A DNA stretch of 64,000 bases, taken from the NCBI GenBank assembly GCA_003551665.1, contig PUNE01000062.1, forward strand, positions 1 to 64,000. The letters run 5' to 3'. Position numbers and translations under genes: made by a program. The notes below the pieces were generated by a model that saw only the letters and a list, made by a program, of their open reading frames with translations, did no database searches and was not told the DNA's origin. Positions within the stretch are counted from its first letter, which is position 1. Each line of letters starts with the position of its first letter. This document shows, in pieces, positions 51,969 to 61,540 of the stretch. This stretch comes from Halobacteroidaceae bacterium. GTDB taxonomy: Bacteria > Bacillota > Halanaerobiia > B1SED10-174.

Positions 51969-54188
51969 TTATCCGCAGCGGGAAAAACCGCAGTTGCGGC
52001 AGAGAACACACCCGCCTTCGTGTTCAACCTCCATGCCGCAGTCGGGGCAGACATAGGAACCGTTGGTGGCAAAAATATCGGGTTTTGACTGGCCATTGTT
52101 CTGATGGCGGTTGATAACATCCTGCTGGATGGCCTTGTTATTTTCAACGAATTCCAGATATTCCTCGATAGCCCGGCCGATGGCATCGGGGCAGGAAGTG
52201 TTATCAACTCCTTTGCGCTTCAGGGCTGCAGCACAGCGTATACCCCGCAGCTGCTGGATGATTTCCTTGGGCGGGACTCCTGCTCTCAGAGACAGTGAAA
52301 TAAGGCGGCTGGTGGCTTCAGACTGGGAGTGACAGCCTCCGCCCCGGCCTGTGGAGGTAAATACTTCACAGATACCATCATTGTCGGAATTTATAGTAAT
52401 ATAAAGTTTGCCGCAACCAATTTCTGTTTTGGTAGTTGTTCCTACCGTAACCCGAGGCCTGGGTCTTTTGCTCTTCGGCTTATCATCAGTTTTCCCGGTA
52501 GTAAGAACCTGGGAGTCCCGGCTCCCGTCTCTGTAGATGGTTACCCCTTTGCACTTGAGTTCATAGGCCAGCTGGAAAACCCTTGCAACATCCTGGGGAG
52601 TTGCTTCATTCCGGAAGTTGACGGTTTTGCTGACTGCATTGTCCACGAATTTCTGGAAGGCAGCCTGCGTTTTAATGTGGCGTTCGGGGTCAATTGCATG
52701 GGCGGTAAGGAAAATATCTTTAATATTTTCGGGGATTCCCTCAATCTCATCCAGAGGGTCCCCCTGGGAAACTTTCCTGATAATTTCTGGGGAATAGAAC
52801 CCTTCCTCGCGGGCAACTTCTTCAAAAAGGGGATGAACTTCAGTCAGAGTGCTGTCCAGAACATGACGCTGGTAACTGAGGGCAAATAGAGGTTCGATTC
52901 CACTTGAGGCGTTGGCAATTATGCTGATTGAACCGGTGGGGGCAATTGTTGTCAGGGTTGCATTCCGGCGGGGTTTTTTAAAGATGCTGGCCGGGAAATT
53001 GGGGAATGTTCCTCTCTTTTCAGCCAGCTCTTCCGAAACTTTTTCGGATTCCCTGTGAATAAAGCCCATGACTTCCTCGGCAAGGCGCAGGGATTCGGGA
53101 GATCCATAGGGAATTCTTAGTTTAATGAGCATATCTGCCCAGCCCATAACTCCCAGGCCGATTTTCCTGTTGCCCAGGGCCATATCCTTTATCTGTGGCA
53201 GGGGGTAGTTGTTCATATCTATAACGTTATCTAAAAAGCGGATAGAAATCCTGGTTACATCCCGGAGGCGGTCGTAGTCGATTGCAGGGCCCTGCTGGGT
53301 TTTCCGGACCATTTGGGAAAGGTTGATGGAGCCCAAATTACATGCTTCATATGGTAAGAGAGGCTGTTCCCCGCAGGGGTTGGTACTTTCAATATCCCCG
53401 AGCTGGGGAGTGGGGTTGCCAGCATTAATTCGGTCCAGGAAAATAATCCCCGGTTCTCCATTTTTGTGGGCCATGGTGACTATCCGATTAAAAACTTCCC
53501 GGGCATTTAACCTCCCTGTTTCCTCTCCGGTCTGAGGATTAACCAGGGGATAATCTTCCCCTGCAGCCACTGCCTCCATGAACTTTTCAGTCAACCCCAC
53601 GGAAATATTAAAATTATTAAGCCGGTCGTTCTCTTCCTTGCAGGAAATAAACTCTAGGATGTCGGGATGGTCCACATTGAGGATACCCATGTTGGCTCCC
53701 CGGCGTTTTCCGCCCTGTTTAATAGTGTTGGTCGCGGAATCAAAAACCTCCATGAAAGAAATTGGACCAGAGGCAACGCCACCGGTAGAAAGAACCCGGT
53801 CATTTTTTGGTCGCAACCTGGAAAAGGAAAAGCCCGTCCCCCCTCCACTTTTGTGTATCAGGGCTGCAGATTTTACAGCGTCAAAAATACCCTCCATTGT
53901 ATCTTCAATGGGAATGACAAAACAGGCCGCAAGCTGCTGCAACTCATTTCCCGCATTCATAAGGGTGGGTGAATTGGGTAGAAAGTCAATGTCGGTCATA
54001 ATACGAAAAAAATCTTCCGCATCTCTTTGAGAGTCTTCTCCGTAATTGGTACTTGCCTGGGAAATATTTTCCGCTACTCTCCGGAAGAGTTTTTCCGGAT
54101 TTTCCAGTGTTGCCTGATCCCCCTCTTTTTTCAGGTAGCGGCTTTCTAAAACACGCAGGCCGCTATCGGACAACTTAATTTCTGCCAT
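51969..54188 (-). CDS. nrdJ: Vitamin B12-dependent (class II) ribonucleotide reductase
   Basis: PNSPTLMNAGNELQQLAACFVIPIEDTMEGIFD, GKRRGANMGILNVDHPDILEFI, C-terminal Zn ribbon CPDCGMEVEHEGGCVLCRNCGFSRC. Confidence 0.96.
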   Translation of the reverse strand: MAEIKLSDSGLRVLESRYLKKEGDQATLENPEKLFRRVAENISQASTNYGEDSQRDAEDFFRIMTDIDFLPNSPTLMNAGNELQQLAACFVIPIEDTMEGIFDAVKSAALIHKSGGGTGFSFSRLRPKNDRVLSTGGVASGPISFMEVFDSATNTIKQGGKRRGANMGILNVDHPDILEFISCKEENDRLNNFNISVGLTEKFMEAVAAGEDYPLVNPQTGEETGRLNAREVFNRIVTMAHKNGEPGIIFLDRINAGNPTPQLGDIESTNPCGEQPLLPYEACNLGSINLSQMVRKTQQGPAIDYDRLRDVTRISIRFLDNVIDMNNYPLPQIKDMALGNRKIGLGVMGWADMLIKLRIPYGSPESLRLAEEVMGFIHRESEKVSEELAEKRGTFPNFPASIFKKPRRNATLTTIAPTGSISIIANASSGIEPLFALSYQRHVLDSTLTEVHPLFEEVAREEGFYSPEIIRKVSQGDPLDEIEGIPENIKDIFLTAHAIDPERHIKTQAAFQKFVDNAVSKTVNFRNEATPQDVARVFQLAYELKCKGVTIYRDGSRDSQVLTTGKTDDKPKSKRPRPRVTVGTTTKTEIGCGKLYITINSDNDGICEVFTSTGRGGGCHSQSEATSRLISLSLRAGVPPKEIIQQLRGIRCAAALKRKGVDNTSCPDAIGRAIEEYLEFVENNKAIQQDVINRHQNNGQSKPDIFATNGSYVCPDCGMEVEHEGGCVLCRNCGFSRCG

Positions 54189-54245
54189 AACAAAACCATC
54201 CCCCTCTTTCTATGTAATAAAAATGCCAGGTCCGATTCCATTCTA

Positions 54246-54261
54246 ATACAATATATTGTGT
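54246..54261. promoter_or_regulatory. NrdR box 1
   Basis: ATACAATATATTGTGT, 15/16 to ACACWATATATWGTGT. Confidence 0.85.
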
Positions 54262-54277
54262 TTGTCCATAGCGAATA

Positions 54278-54293
54278 ACCCCATATATTGTGT
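54278..54293. promoter_or_regulatory. NrdR box 2
   Basis: ACCCCATATATTGTGT, 14/16 match; 32 bp from box 1. Confidence 0.8.
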
Positions 54294-54473
54294 CGGGGAT
54301 TACTTTCAGCCCCCTAATTACCTTTATTCCGGATTTTTTTAAGAGAAAGGGCAGGAAGCAACACCAAAAAACCCGAATGTTTTTTGCTAAAAAAGGGAAA
54401 AAGTTCGGTTTTTTATTGAACCGGACAGCGGGTTATGTTAAAGTAAAATTAGATTGCAGAGGAGGGAAATTCT

Positions 54474-55868
54474 TTGCCCAGTAGAGATATTTTTGCCAAC
54501 CTCAGTCCATGGGACCACCGGTATTCAACCCGGGAAAAGGATTTTTCAGAGCTGAGCCGTTTTTTTTCCGAAGCTGCCCAGATTAAATACCAGGGGCGGG
54601 TGGAGTTAGCCCTGGTTGAAGAGCTGGTGGAAAGAGAAGTCTGCCCTGTCGGGGTAGCCGAAGAGCTAAAGGAAGCATTGGCCAGACTGGACCCGGAAGA
54701 AGTTTACCGGGAAGAGAAAAAAACAAGACATAATATTCGGGCCCTTGTTAATGTCCTTTCCCGTCAGGTTTCCCCGGAGAACAGACCATTTATTCACCTG
54801 TCTGCAACTTCAATGGATATTGTTGATACAGCAAATGTGCTCCGCTTCAGGGAAGCTCACCGGGACTTAATTTCTCCTCTCCTGAGGGAGGTAATTTTAA
54901 TATTTTGCGGCCTTGTTCGCCGGGAAAAGGGTACCCTGCAGGTGGGGAGAACCCACGGCCAGCATGCAGTACCCATAACCTTTGGTTTTGCCCTTGCCCA
55001 CTATCTGGACCGCCTGGGTCGAGCAGCGGAGGAGAGCCAGCGTTGCTGCGAGGAGCTCTGCGGGAAAATGGCCGGGGCAGTGGGAGCCTATAATGCTTCC
55101 AGTGTGCTGGTTAAAGACCCAATTGAACTGGAAAAAGGAGTTTTAAGCCGTCTTGGTTTGAAACCTGCTCCCATCAGCACCCAGATTGTCCCCCCGGAAT
55201 ATATGTTGAATTATCTGCACAGCATTGTTGTTGCCTTTGGAGTTCTGGCAGATTTTGCCGATGATATGCGCCACCTGCAGCGAACGGAAATCGGAGAGGT
55301 AGGAGAATTTTTTGCCCCCGACCAGGTGGGATCCTCAACAATGCCCCAGAAGAGAAATCCAATAAATTTTGAACATATAAAAAGTTTATGGAAAACAATT
55401 CAGCCCCGAATGCAGACAGTTTACATGGACCAGCTATCGGAGCATCAGCGAGACCTGACCAATTCAGCCTCGTCGCGGTTTTATGTTGAAATTCCTGTAG
55501 GGTTTTACCTGGCCCTGCAGAGACTTCGGGGGGTTCTGGAGAGATTTTCCGTTGACCGGGAAGCAATGCTGGCCAACCTGAAAAAAGAGCAGGACCTGGT
55601 TCTGGCGGAACCTCTCTATATTTCTCTTGCGGCACATGGACATCCTGAAGCCCACGAAGTTGTCAGGAAATTAACCCTTGAAGCCCAAAAAAGGGAGATA
55701 GGGTTACACGAAATTCTCGGTGAGAAAGAGGAAATTCAACCTTACCTGGAGAGGATGGGGGATGAACAGAGATTAATTTTGCAAGACCCCTCCCGTTACA
55801 CCGGGGTTGCGGAAGAAAAAGCAGGAATGATTGCCAGTCACTGGGAGGAAAAAATGGGGCCCAAATAG
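54474..55868 (+). CDS. purB: Adenylosuccinate lyase
   Basis: GRTHGQHAVPITFG, GSSTMPQKRNPINFEHIKSL; TTG start behind GGAGGG. Confidence 0.96.
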   Translation: MPSRDIFANLSPWDHRYSTREKDFSELSRFFSEAAQIKYQGRVELALVEELVEREVCPVGVAEELKEALARLDPEEVYREEKKTRHNIRALVNVLSRQVSPENRPFIHLSATSMDIVDTANVLRFREAHRDLISPLLREVILIFCGLVRREKGTLQVGRTHGQHAVPITFGFALAHYLDRLGRAAEESQRCCEELCGKMAGAVGAYNASSVLVKDPIELEKGVLSRLGLKPAPISTQIVPPEYMLNYLHSIVVAFGVLADFADDMRHLQRTEIGEVGEFFAPDQVGSSTMPQKRNPINFEHIKSLWKTIQPRMQTVYMDQLSEHQRDLTNSASSRFYVEIPVGFYLALQRLRGVLERFSVDREAMLANLKKEQDLVLAEPLYISLAAHGHPEAHEVVRKLTLEAQKREIGLHEILGEKEEIQPYLERMGDEQRLILQDPSRYTGVAEEKAGMIASHWEEKMGPK

Positions 55869-55907
55869 GGGCAAACTGCAGAAATTATGATGCTACATTA
55901 AAAGGAG

Positions 55908-57317
55908 ATGGATCAGATGGAAGGAAAGCATTTCCTCCCGGAAAAATGGGAGGATAAGTTCCGGGAAGAGTGCGGTTTGTTCGGGGTGGCAAGCTCCAAG
56001 AAGGATGCTCCCCAGTTAACTTTTTTCGGACTGCATGCCCTTCAGCACAGGGGACAGGAAAGTGCTGGAATTGTAGTAGGAAACGGAGATGACCTTGAAG
56101 GAAAAAAGGGAGCGGGTCTGGTAACCCAGGTTTTTAACCAGGAAAATTTAGAGGATTTCCATGGAAAGCTGGGAATAGGGCATGTCCGCTATTCAATGGC
56201 GGGAGCAAACCTTGATGCTAATATGCAACCTCTCCTGATCCGGTCCCTGAAAGGCAGCATGGCCCTAGCTCACAACGGAAACCTGACAAATGGACATGAA
56301 TTGAGGCAGGAACTGGAGAATAATGGCTCCATATTTCACTCAACCCTTGATATGGAAATTCTTGCTCACCTCCTTGCCCGTCCTGGCTTTACTGATTTTG
56401 AACAGGCTCTACGCGAAAGCCTGCTAAGCCTAAAAGGAGCCTATGCCCTGGTTATATTGCGTGGGGAAACTGTTTATGGAGCCCGGGACCCGCAGGGTTT
56501 CCGGCCCCTTATTATTGGAGAAATCGATGGGGATTATATGCTGGCTTCAGAAAGCTGCGCATTCCATACTATCGGGGGGCGGGTGGTCCGGGAAGTAGAA
56601 CCGGGAGAGGTGGTTAAATTACGTGCGGGGAAGCTGGAAAGTTTCCGATTTTCCCGGCCCGGGCCTCAGAAATTTTGTGTTTTTGAATATATCTACTTTG
56701 CCCGCCCGGACAGCTCTTTCAGTCTGGACAATGTCCACAGGATCCGCCAGAAGATGGGCAAGCAGCTTGCTTCAGAATATTTCCCGGAAGGAGACCTTGT
56801 TATTCCCGTTCCTGATTCGGGAAATTCTGCCGCCCAGGGTTATGCCCAGGCCCGAGGCCTGCCATTTGAGCTGGGTTTGATCAAAAACAAATATATTGGA
56901 CGTTCTTTTATCATGCCCCGTCAGGACATGCGAGAAACCCAGGTAAAACTCAAGTTGAGCCCTATTCGGGAATTGATTGAAAACAGGAGGGTAATCCTGA
57001 TTGATGATTCCCTGGTCCGGGGAACTACCAGTCGGTATATAGTTAAAATGATCAGGGAGGCAGGTGCCAGATCTGTTCATCTGGGGATATCATCTCCTCC
57101 CGTTAGCTTTTCCTGTTATTACGGCCTTGATACCACGAGGCGCCAGGAGCTTATTGCGGCACGGAAAAATACTGCGGAGATCGCGGAGCACGTGGGAGTT
57201 GATTCGCTTGGCTATCTTTCTCTGCAGGGTTTGCAAAAATTATTTGGTAAAGACCTGGGGTACTGTGACGCCTGTTTCAGTGGAAATTATCCCCTGAAAA
57301 CTGAGTGCAGTAATTAG
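55908..57317 (+). CDS. purF: Amidophosphoribosyltransferase
   Basis: ECGLFGVASSKKDAPQLTFFGLHALQHRGQESAGI, VILIDDSLVRGTTSRYIVKMIREAGA. Confidence 0.98.
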   Translation: MDQMEGKHFLPEKWEDKFREECGLFGVASSKKDAPQLTFFGLHALQHRGQESAGIVVGNGDDLEGKKGAGLVTQVFNQENLEDFHGKLGIGHVRYSMAGANLDANMQPLLIRSLKGSMALAHNGNLTNGHELRQELENNGSIFHSTLDMEILAHLLARPGFTDFEQALRESLLSLKGAYALVILRGETVYGARDPQGFRPLIIGEIDGDYMLASESCAFHTIGGRVVREVEPGEVVKLRAGKLESFRFSRPGPQKFCVFEYIYFARPDSSFSLDNVHRIRQKMGKQLASEYFPEGDLVIPVPDSGNSAAQGYAQARGLPFELGLIKNKYIGRSFIMPRQDMRETQVKLKLSPIRELIENRRVILIDDSLVRGTTSRYIVKMIREAGARSVHLGISSPPVSFSCYYGLDTTRRQELIAARKNTAEIAEHVGVDSLGYLSLQGLQKLFGKDLGYCDACFSGNYPLKTECSN

Positions 57318-57336
57318 GAAGGAGAGAGAAAATTTT

Positions 57337-58359
57337 ATGGGAAAGAAGGGGTGGACCTACCAGAAAGCCGGGGTGGATATAGAAGCCGGAGATAGGGCTG
57401 TGGAAAGGATCAAAAAAATGGCCCGCAGTACTTTTGCCGGGCATGATATTGTTGAAGCGCCCGGAGGATACAGCGGAGTTTACAAAACCCGGGATGGGCG
57501 GCTTTTGCTGGCCACCTGTGACGGGGTGGGAACCAAGCTCCTTATTGCCAGGGAAATGGGAAATCACCGGACCGTTGGAATTGACCTGGTTGCCATGAGC
57601 ATCAATGATCTGCTTGCCCAGGGGGCCACCCCATTATTTTTCCTGGATTATATAGCCGTGGGAAAACTTGCTCCCGACCACGTGGAAGAACTGGTTGAAG
57701 GAGTAGTTACAGGCTGCCGGGAGGCGGGTTGTGCCCTCCTGGGAGGAGAAACCGCAGAAATGCCCGACCTTTATGCTCCCGGAGATTACGACCTGGCCGG
57801 TTTTGCTGTGGGCACAGCAGTGGAAGAAGACCTCCTGCCCTCGATGGATATCAATGCAGGAGATTTACTGCTGGGTTTTCCCTCCACGGGAGTCCACAGC
57901 AACGGGTTTTCCCTGATCCGGAAGGTATTGCTGGAAGAGGCTGGAATGAAATTAAAAGAGACTCCTCCGGGTTGGAAGGCAACACTGGGCGAAGAACTTC
58001 TTCGTCCAACGGCAATTTATTCTCAACCCCTGCAGGTTATCAGAGAAAAATTCCGGGTTAAAGGGGCAGCCCATATTACAGGAGGAGGGCTCAGGGGGAA
58101 TGTTCCCAGACTATTAACACCGGGGCTCTCCTGTGAAATATGGTCTGAAAGGATTGCCTCCCGCCCGGTTTTTGAACTGATAGGGGAAAAAGGTGGAATA
58201 GCTCAGGTGGAAATGGAGAATACCTTTAACATGGGCATGGGAATGGTGGTTGCTGTCGATCCGGAGGAAGGAGAAAAAGCCCGGGACTTGCTTAACCAAA
58301 AATTTTATGACGGGGAGTATAAGGCGGAAATAATCGGCAAAATTAAGAGGGGTGAATGA
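57337..58359 (+). CDS. purM: Phosphoribosylformylglycinamidine cyclo-ligase
   Basis: YQKAGVDIEAGDRAVERIKKM, CDGVGTKLLIA, HITGGGLRGNVPRLL. Confidence 0.98.
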   Translation: MGKKGWTYQKAGVDIEAGDRAVERIKKMARSTFAGHDIVEAPGGYSGVYKTRDGRLLLATCDGVGTKLLIAREMGNHRTVGIDLVAMSINDLLAQGATPLFFLDYIAVGKLAPDHVEELVEGVVTGCREAGCALLGGETAEMPDLYAPGDYDLAGFAVGTAVEEDLLPSMDINAGDLLLGFPSTGVHSNGFSLIRKVLLEEAGMKLKETPPGWKATLGEELLRPTAIYSQPLQVIREKFRVKGAAHITGGGLRGNVPRLLTPGLSCEIWSERIASRPVFELIGEKGGIAQVEMENTFNMGMGMVVAVDPEEGEKARDLLNQKFYDGEYKAEIIGKIKRGE

Positions 58360-58363
58360 AGTC

Positions 58364-58978
58364 ATGGGTCGAAAAAAAGTGGGGATCATGGTTTCAGGGA
58401 GAGGGACTAACATGCAGGCCATTATTAATGCCTCGCGAGATCCAGGATTCCCTGCGGCAGTTGATCTGGTAATTTCAGACCGGGAAGATGCACCTGCCCT
58501 GGAAAAAGCCCGGAGGGACAATATTGAAGCGCATTTCATTCCCGGTATTGGCCGGGAGTGGGAGGATAAGGCTTTGAAATTAATTGAACATAATGAAATA
58601 GACCTGTTGTGCCTGGCAGGATTCATGAGGGTTTTGAGCCCCGTTTTCCTGAAACAGGCTCCTCCGGTAATGAATATCCACCCATCCCTTTTGCCGGCTT
58701 TTCCAGGGTTAAATGCCCAGAAGCAGGCTCTTGATTATGGGGTGAAGGTAAGTGGATGCACTATCCATTTTGTTGATTCTGGAGTTGATTCCGGGCCAAT
58801 AATTCTCCAGGAGGAAGTAAGGGTGGCCCAGGATGATAGTGCAGCCGACCTCGCAGAAAGGATTTTGGAGGTTGAACACAGGCTGTATCCCCGGGCGATA
58901 GAACTCTGGGCAAAGGGAAAACTGGAGGTAAAAGGCCGAAAGGTTGAGATAAAAGAGGAGGCAGAAAACGATGGCTAA
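58364..58978 (+). CDS. purN: Phosphoribosylglycinamide formyltransferase
   Basis: KKVGIMVSGRGTNMQAIINA, NIHPSLLPAFPGLNAQKQALDYGVKVSGCTIHFVDSGVDSGPII. Confidence 0.98.
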   Translation: MGRKKVGIMVSGRGTNMQAIINASRDPGFPAAVDLVISDREDAPALEKARRDNIEAHFIPGIGREWEDKALKLIEHNEIDLLCLAGFMRVLSPVFLKQAPPVMNIHPSLLPAFPGLNAQKQALDYGVKVSGCTIHFVDSGVDSGPIILQEEVRVAQDDSAADLAERILEVEHRLYPRAIELWAKGKLEVKGRKVEIKEEAENDG

Positions 58979-60494
58979 GCGTGCCCTGATTAGTGTTTAC
59001 AATAAGAAGGGGCTGGAAAAACTGGGGCCAGCTCTCAAGGAACTTGGCTATGAAATCATATCCACCGGGGGAACAAAAAAGTTCCTGGAACAGAGCGGGG
59101 TTAAATGCCAGGAGGTGGCAAAAATAACGGGCCAGGCAGAACTCTTTTCCGGGAGAGTGAAAACCCTCCACCCTGCCATACATGCGGGTATACTTGCGCG
59201 AAGGAGCAACCCTGAAGATATGGAAGAACTTAAAGCCTTGGGTTTTGGCCCCATTGACCTGGTGGTAGTCAATCTCTACCCCTTCGCCGCTGTCCGCAGG
59301 GGAGGAGGCAGTCACGAGGAAATCCTGGAAAACATTGATATTGGAGGACCTGCAATGGTCAGGGCTGCTGCAAAAAACTATTCGGATGTTCTTGTTGTGG
59401 TGGATCCGGAAACCTACTCCTGGTTGCTGGAAAAATTGAAGGAAGAAAGCATTACCCTGGAGGACCGAAAAAATCTTGCCCGAAAAGCCTTTGCCCACAC
59501 CTCTGCCTATGAACTGGAAATTTCGGATTATTTTTCTCCCGAGGAAGAAAGGGTCTTCCCCATCCGGGCTGAAAAAGTTCGTGATCTCCGTTACGGTGAA
59601 AACCCCCAGCAGAAAGGAGCCCTTTATTCCAGGGAGAAAACCAAGGGCACCGTTGTCGGCAGCCGACAGCTAAGCGGAAAACCCCTTTCTTATAATAACC
59701 TCCTGGACACTGAAGCTGCCTGGCAGGCAGTCCTGGAGTTTCCCGATCCAGCCTGGGTCCTTGTTAAACACGGGAATCCCTGTGGGCTGGCAACAGACAA
59801 AGACAGCCTGGAGGCCCTCCAGAAAGCTCGAAAAACAGATCCCCAGTCTGCTTTTGGAGCGGTGGTTGCTTGCAACAGCGAGGTGAGGGAAAGGGAAGCT
59901 AAAAATCTCGCGGAAGAGCAGTTCGTGGAAGTTTTGGTTGCTCCGGAGATCACCTCGGCTGCCAGGAAGGTTCTTCAGCAAAGGTGGAAAAACATACGCT
60001 TGCTGGAGGCCGGGGGTTATCCTACGGAAATTTTTAAAGAACCCGAAATCCGCTCTGTCCTGGGAGGTTTTCTTGTCCAGGAGAGAGACCGTCCTGCAAG
60101 GGAAAAGCTGGAAATCAGGGTTGTTAGTTCCCTGGAACCATCGGAGGAGGAAATGGAAGAACTATTATTCGCCTGGCAGGCTGCCAAGCACGTGAAGTCC
60201 AATGCCATCCTTCTTTCCAAAAATCGAGCCACAGTGGGGATTGGAGCAGGGCAGATGAGCAGGGTGGATGCTACCCGTATGGCCATCTGGAAGGCCGGAA
60301 AAAAGGCGAAAGGTTCATTCCTGGCATCCGATGCTTTTATTCCTTTTGCGGATACTCTGGAACTGGCCCATTCGGCGGGCGTAAAAGCAATCATTCAGCC
60401 GGGGGGTGCCAAAAGGGATGCAGAAGTTATTGCAGCAGCGGATCGCCTGGGCCTGGTAATGGTTTTTACGGGAAGGCGTCATTTCCGCCACTAA
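58971..60494 (+). CDS. purH: Bifunctional AICAR formyltransferase/IMP cyclohydrolase
   Basis: ALISVYNKKGLEKLGPALKELGYEIISTGGT, FSGRVKTLHPAIHAGIL, GIGAGQMSRVDATRMA. Confidence 0.98.
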   Translation: MAKRALISVYNKKGLEKLGPALKELGYEIISTGGTKKFLEQSGVKCQEVAKITGQAELFSGRVKTLHPAIHAGILARRSNPEDMEELKALGFGPIDLVVVNLYPFAAVRRGGGSHEEILENIDIGGPAMVRAAAKNYSDVLVVVDPETYSWLLEKLKEESITLEDRKNLARKAFAHTSAYELEISDYFSPEEERVFPIRAEKVRDLRYGENPQQKGALYSREKTKGTVVGSRQLSGKPLSYNNLLDTEAAWQAVLEFPDPAWVLVKHGNPCGLATDKDSLEALQKARKTDPQSAFGAVVACNSEVREREAKNLAEEQFVEVLVAPEITSAARKVLQQRWKNIRLLEAGGYPTEIFKEPEIRSVLGGFLVQERDRPAREKLEIRVVSSLEPSEEEMEELLFAWQAAKHVKSNAILLSKNRATVGIGAGQMSRVDATRMAIWKAGKKAKGSFLASDAFIPFADTLELAHSAGVKAIIQPGGAKRDAEVIAAADRLGLVMVFTGRRHFRH

Positions 60495-60511
60495 CTTAAT
60501 GACTGAATAAT

Positions 60512-60555
60512 AAACCCCTGCAGTTCTTATTTTCATAAGACCTGCAGGGGTTTTT
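60512..60555. terminator. Terminator after purH
   Basis: AAACCCCTGCAG...CTGCAGGGG-TTTTT, extended inner stem. Confidence 0.9.
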
Positions 60556-60572
60556 GTCCACAGAAAGGGAAA

Positions 60573-60597
60573 AGTTATCAACAATATGTTGATAACT
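60573..60597. repeat. Perfect 11-bp inverted repeat
   Basis: AGTTATCAACA-ATA-TGTTGATAACT at the stop codon of the beta-propeller gene. Confidence 0.8.
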
Positions 60598-61513
60598 ATA
60601 GGCGGAGGTAGGCTATCCCATCGGGATGAATACCGGCAGGGATCCGTTTTTCTTCCTCGAGGGAGGTCATGTTGATAACTGAAATGTCGTTGGTTTTATT
60701 GTTGGCGGTAAAGGCTTTATCTCCTTCTGGGGAGAAAACCGTTCCTCCCGGCCAGATACCAAGAGGGATCCTTTTTATTTCCCAGGGGCGTTTTTCTTCC
60801 ACACGGGGAAAAACCGTGTCAATAACTGAAAGGTTATTGGCTTCCCGGTTGGGAACCAGGCAGTACCGTCCATCAGGAGAAAATACAACGCGAATGGGGC
60901 AGCGGCCGAGCCGTAGTTTATGCATTACCTGGAAACTCTGAATATCGATACAGAACAGGGTATCATCCTCCTGGTTGGCAACATAAAGAATTTGAGATTC
61001 GGGATGGACCGCGGCTCCCTCTGGTCCACCTCCAACGGGGAAATGGTTGGTTAGTTCTTTTTTTTCCGGATCAAATACCGTGATATTATCGCTCCCGATG
61101 TTGGGGATGAAAATTTGGTCTCCTTCTGGTGTTAAGGCGATCATGTGGGAATGTTTTTGGAATGTGGGAATTACATGGGTAACCTTTTCCTGGGCTGTAT
61201 CAATGAGAAAAATCTTGGCAGAAAAAGTTGAGGCAATGAAGAGCTTTTGACCATCAGGACTCAACCCTACTCCATGGGGAAAATCAAAATCCGGGTGGGC
61301 AAGTCTGTTGCTTACCTCCATTTTTTCGTTGTCCAGTATATTAAGCCGGTTACCGAGGGAACAGGTGATATAGGTTTTTTTGCCATCGGGAGAAATAACC
61401 ACTTCGTGGGGGTTATGGTCTACATCGATTTTTTTATGGGTTTTGCCCTGTACCGGGTCAATAAAAGAGACAGTATCTTCATCCTTGTTTAAGACCACAA
61501 GAAAGTCGGGCAT
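60596..61513 (-). CDS. YVTN/40-residue beta-propeller repeat protein, no signal peptide seen
   Basis: About seven repeats such as HPDGIAYLRL, GPEGAAVHPESQILYVANQEDDTLFCIDI, SPDGRYCLVPNREANNLSVIDT. Confidence 0.88.
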   Translation of the reverse strand: MPDFLVVLNKDEDTVSFIDPVQGKTHKKIDVDHNPHEVVISPDGKKTYITCSLGNRLNILDNEKMEVSNRLAHPDFDFPHGVGLSPDGQKLFIASTFSAKIFLIDTAQEKVTHVIPTFQKHSHMIALTPEGDQIFIPNIGSDNITVFDPEKKELTNHFPVGGGPEGAAVHPESQILYVANQEDDTLFCIDIQSFQVMHKLRLGRCPIRVVFSPDGRYCLVPNREANNLSVIDTVFPRVEEKRPWEIKRIPLGIWPGGTVFSPEGDKAFTANNKTNDISVINMTSLEEEKRIPAGIHPDGIAYLRL

Positions 61514-61540
61514 AATAACCCTCCTTTTCCGGTTTATTGG

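Noticed and set aside
58761-59498. 245-aa minus-strand ORF
   Set aside because: Antisense to purN/purH; no protein-like signature.
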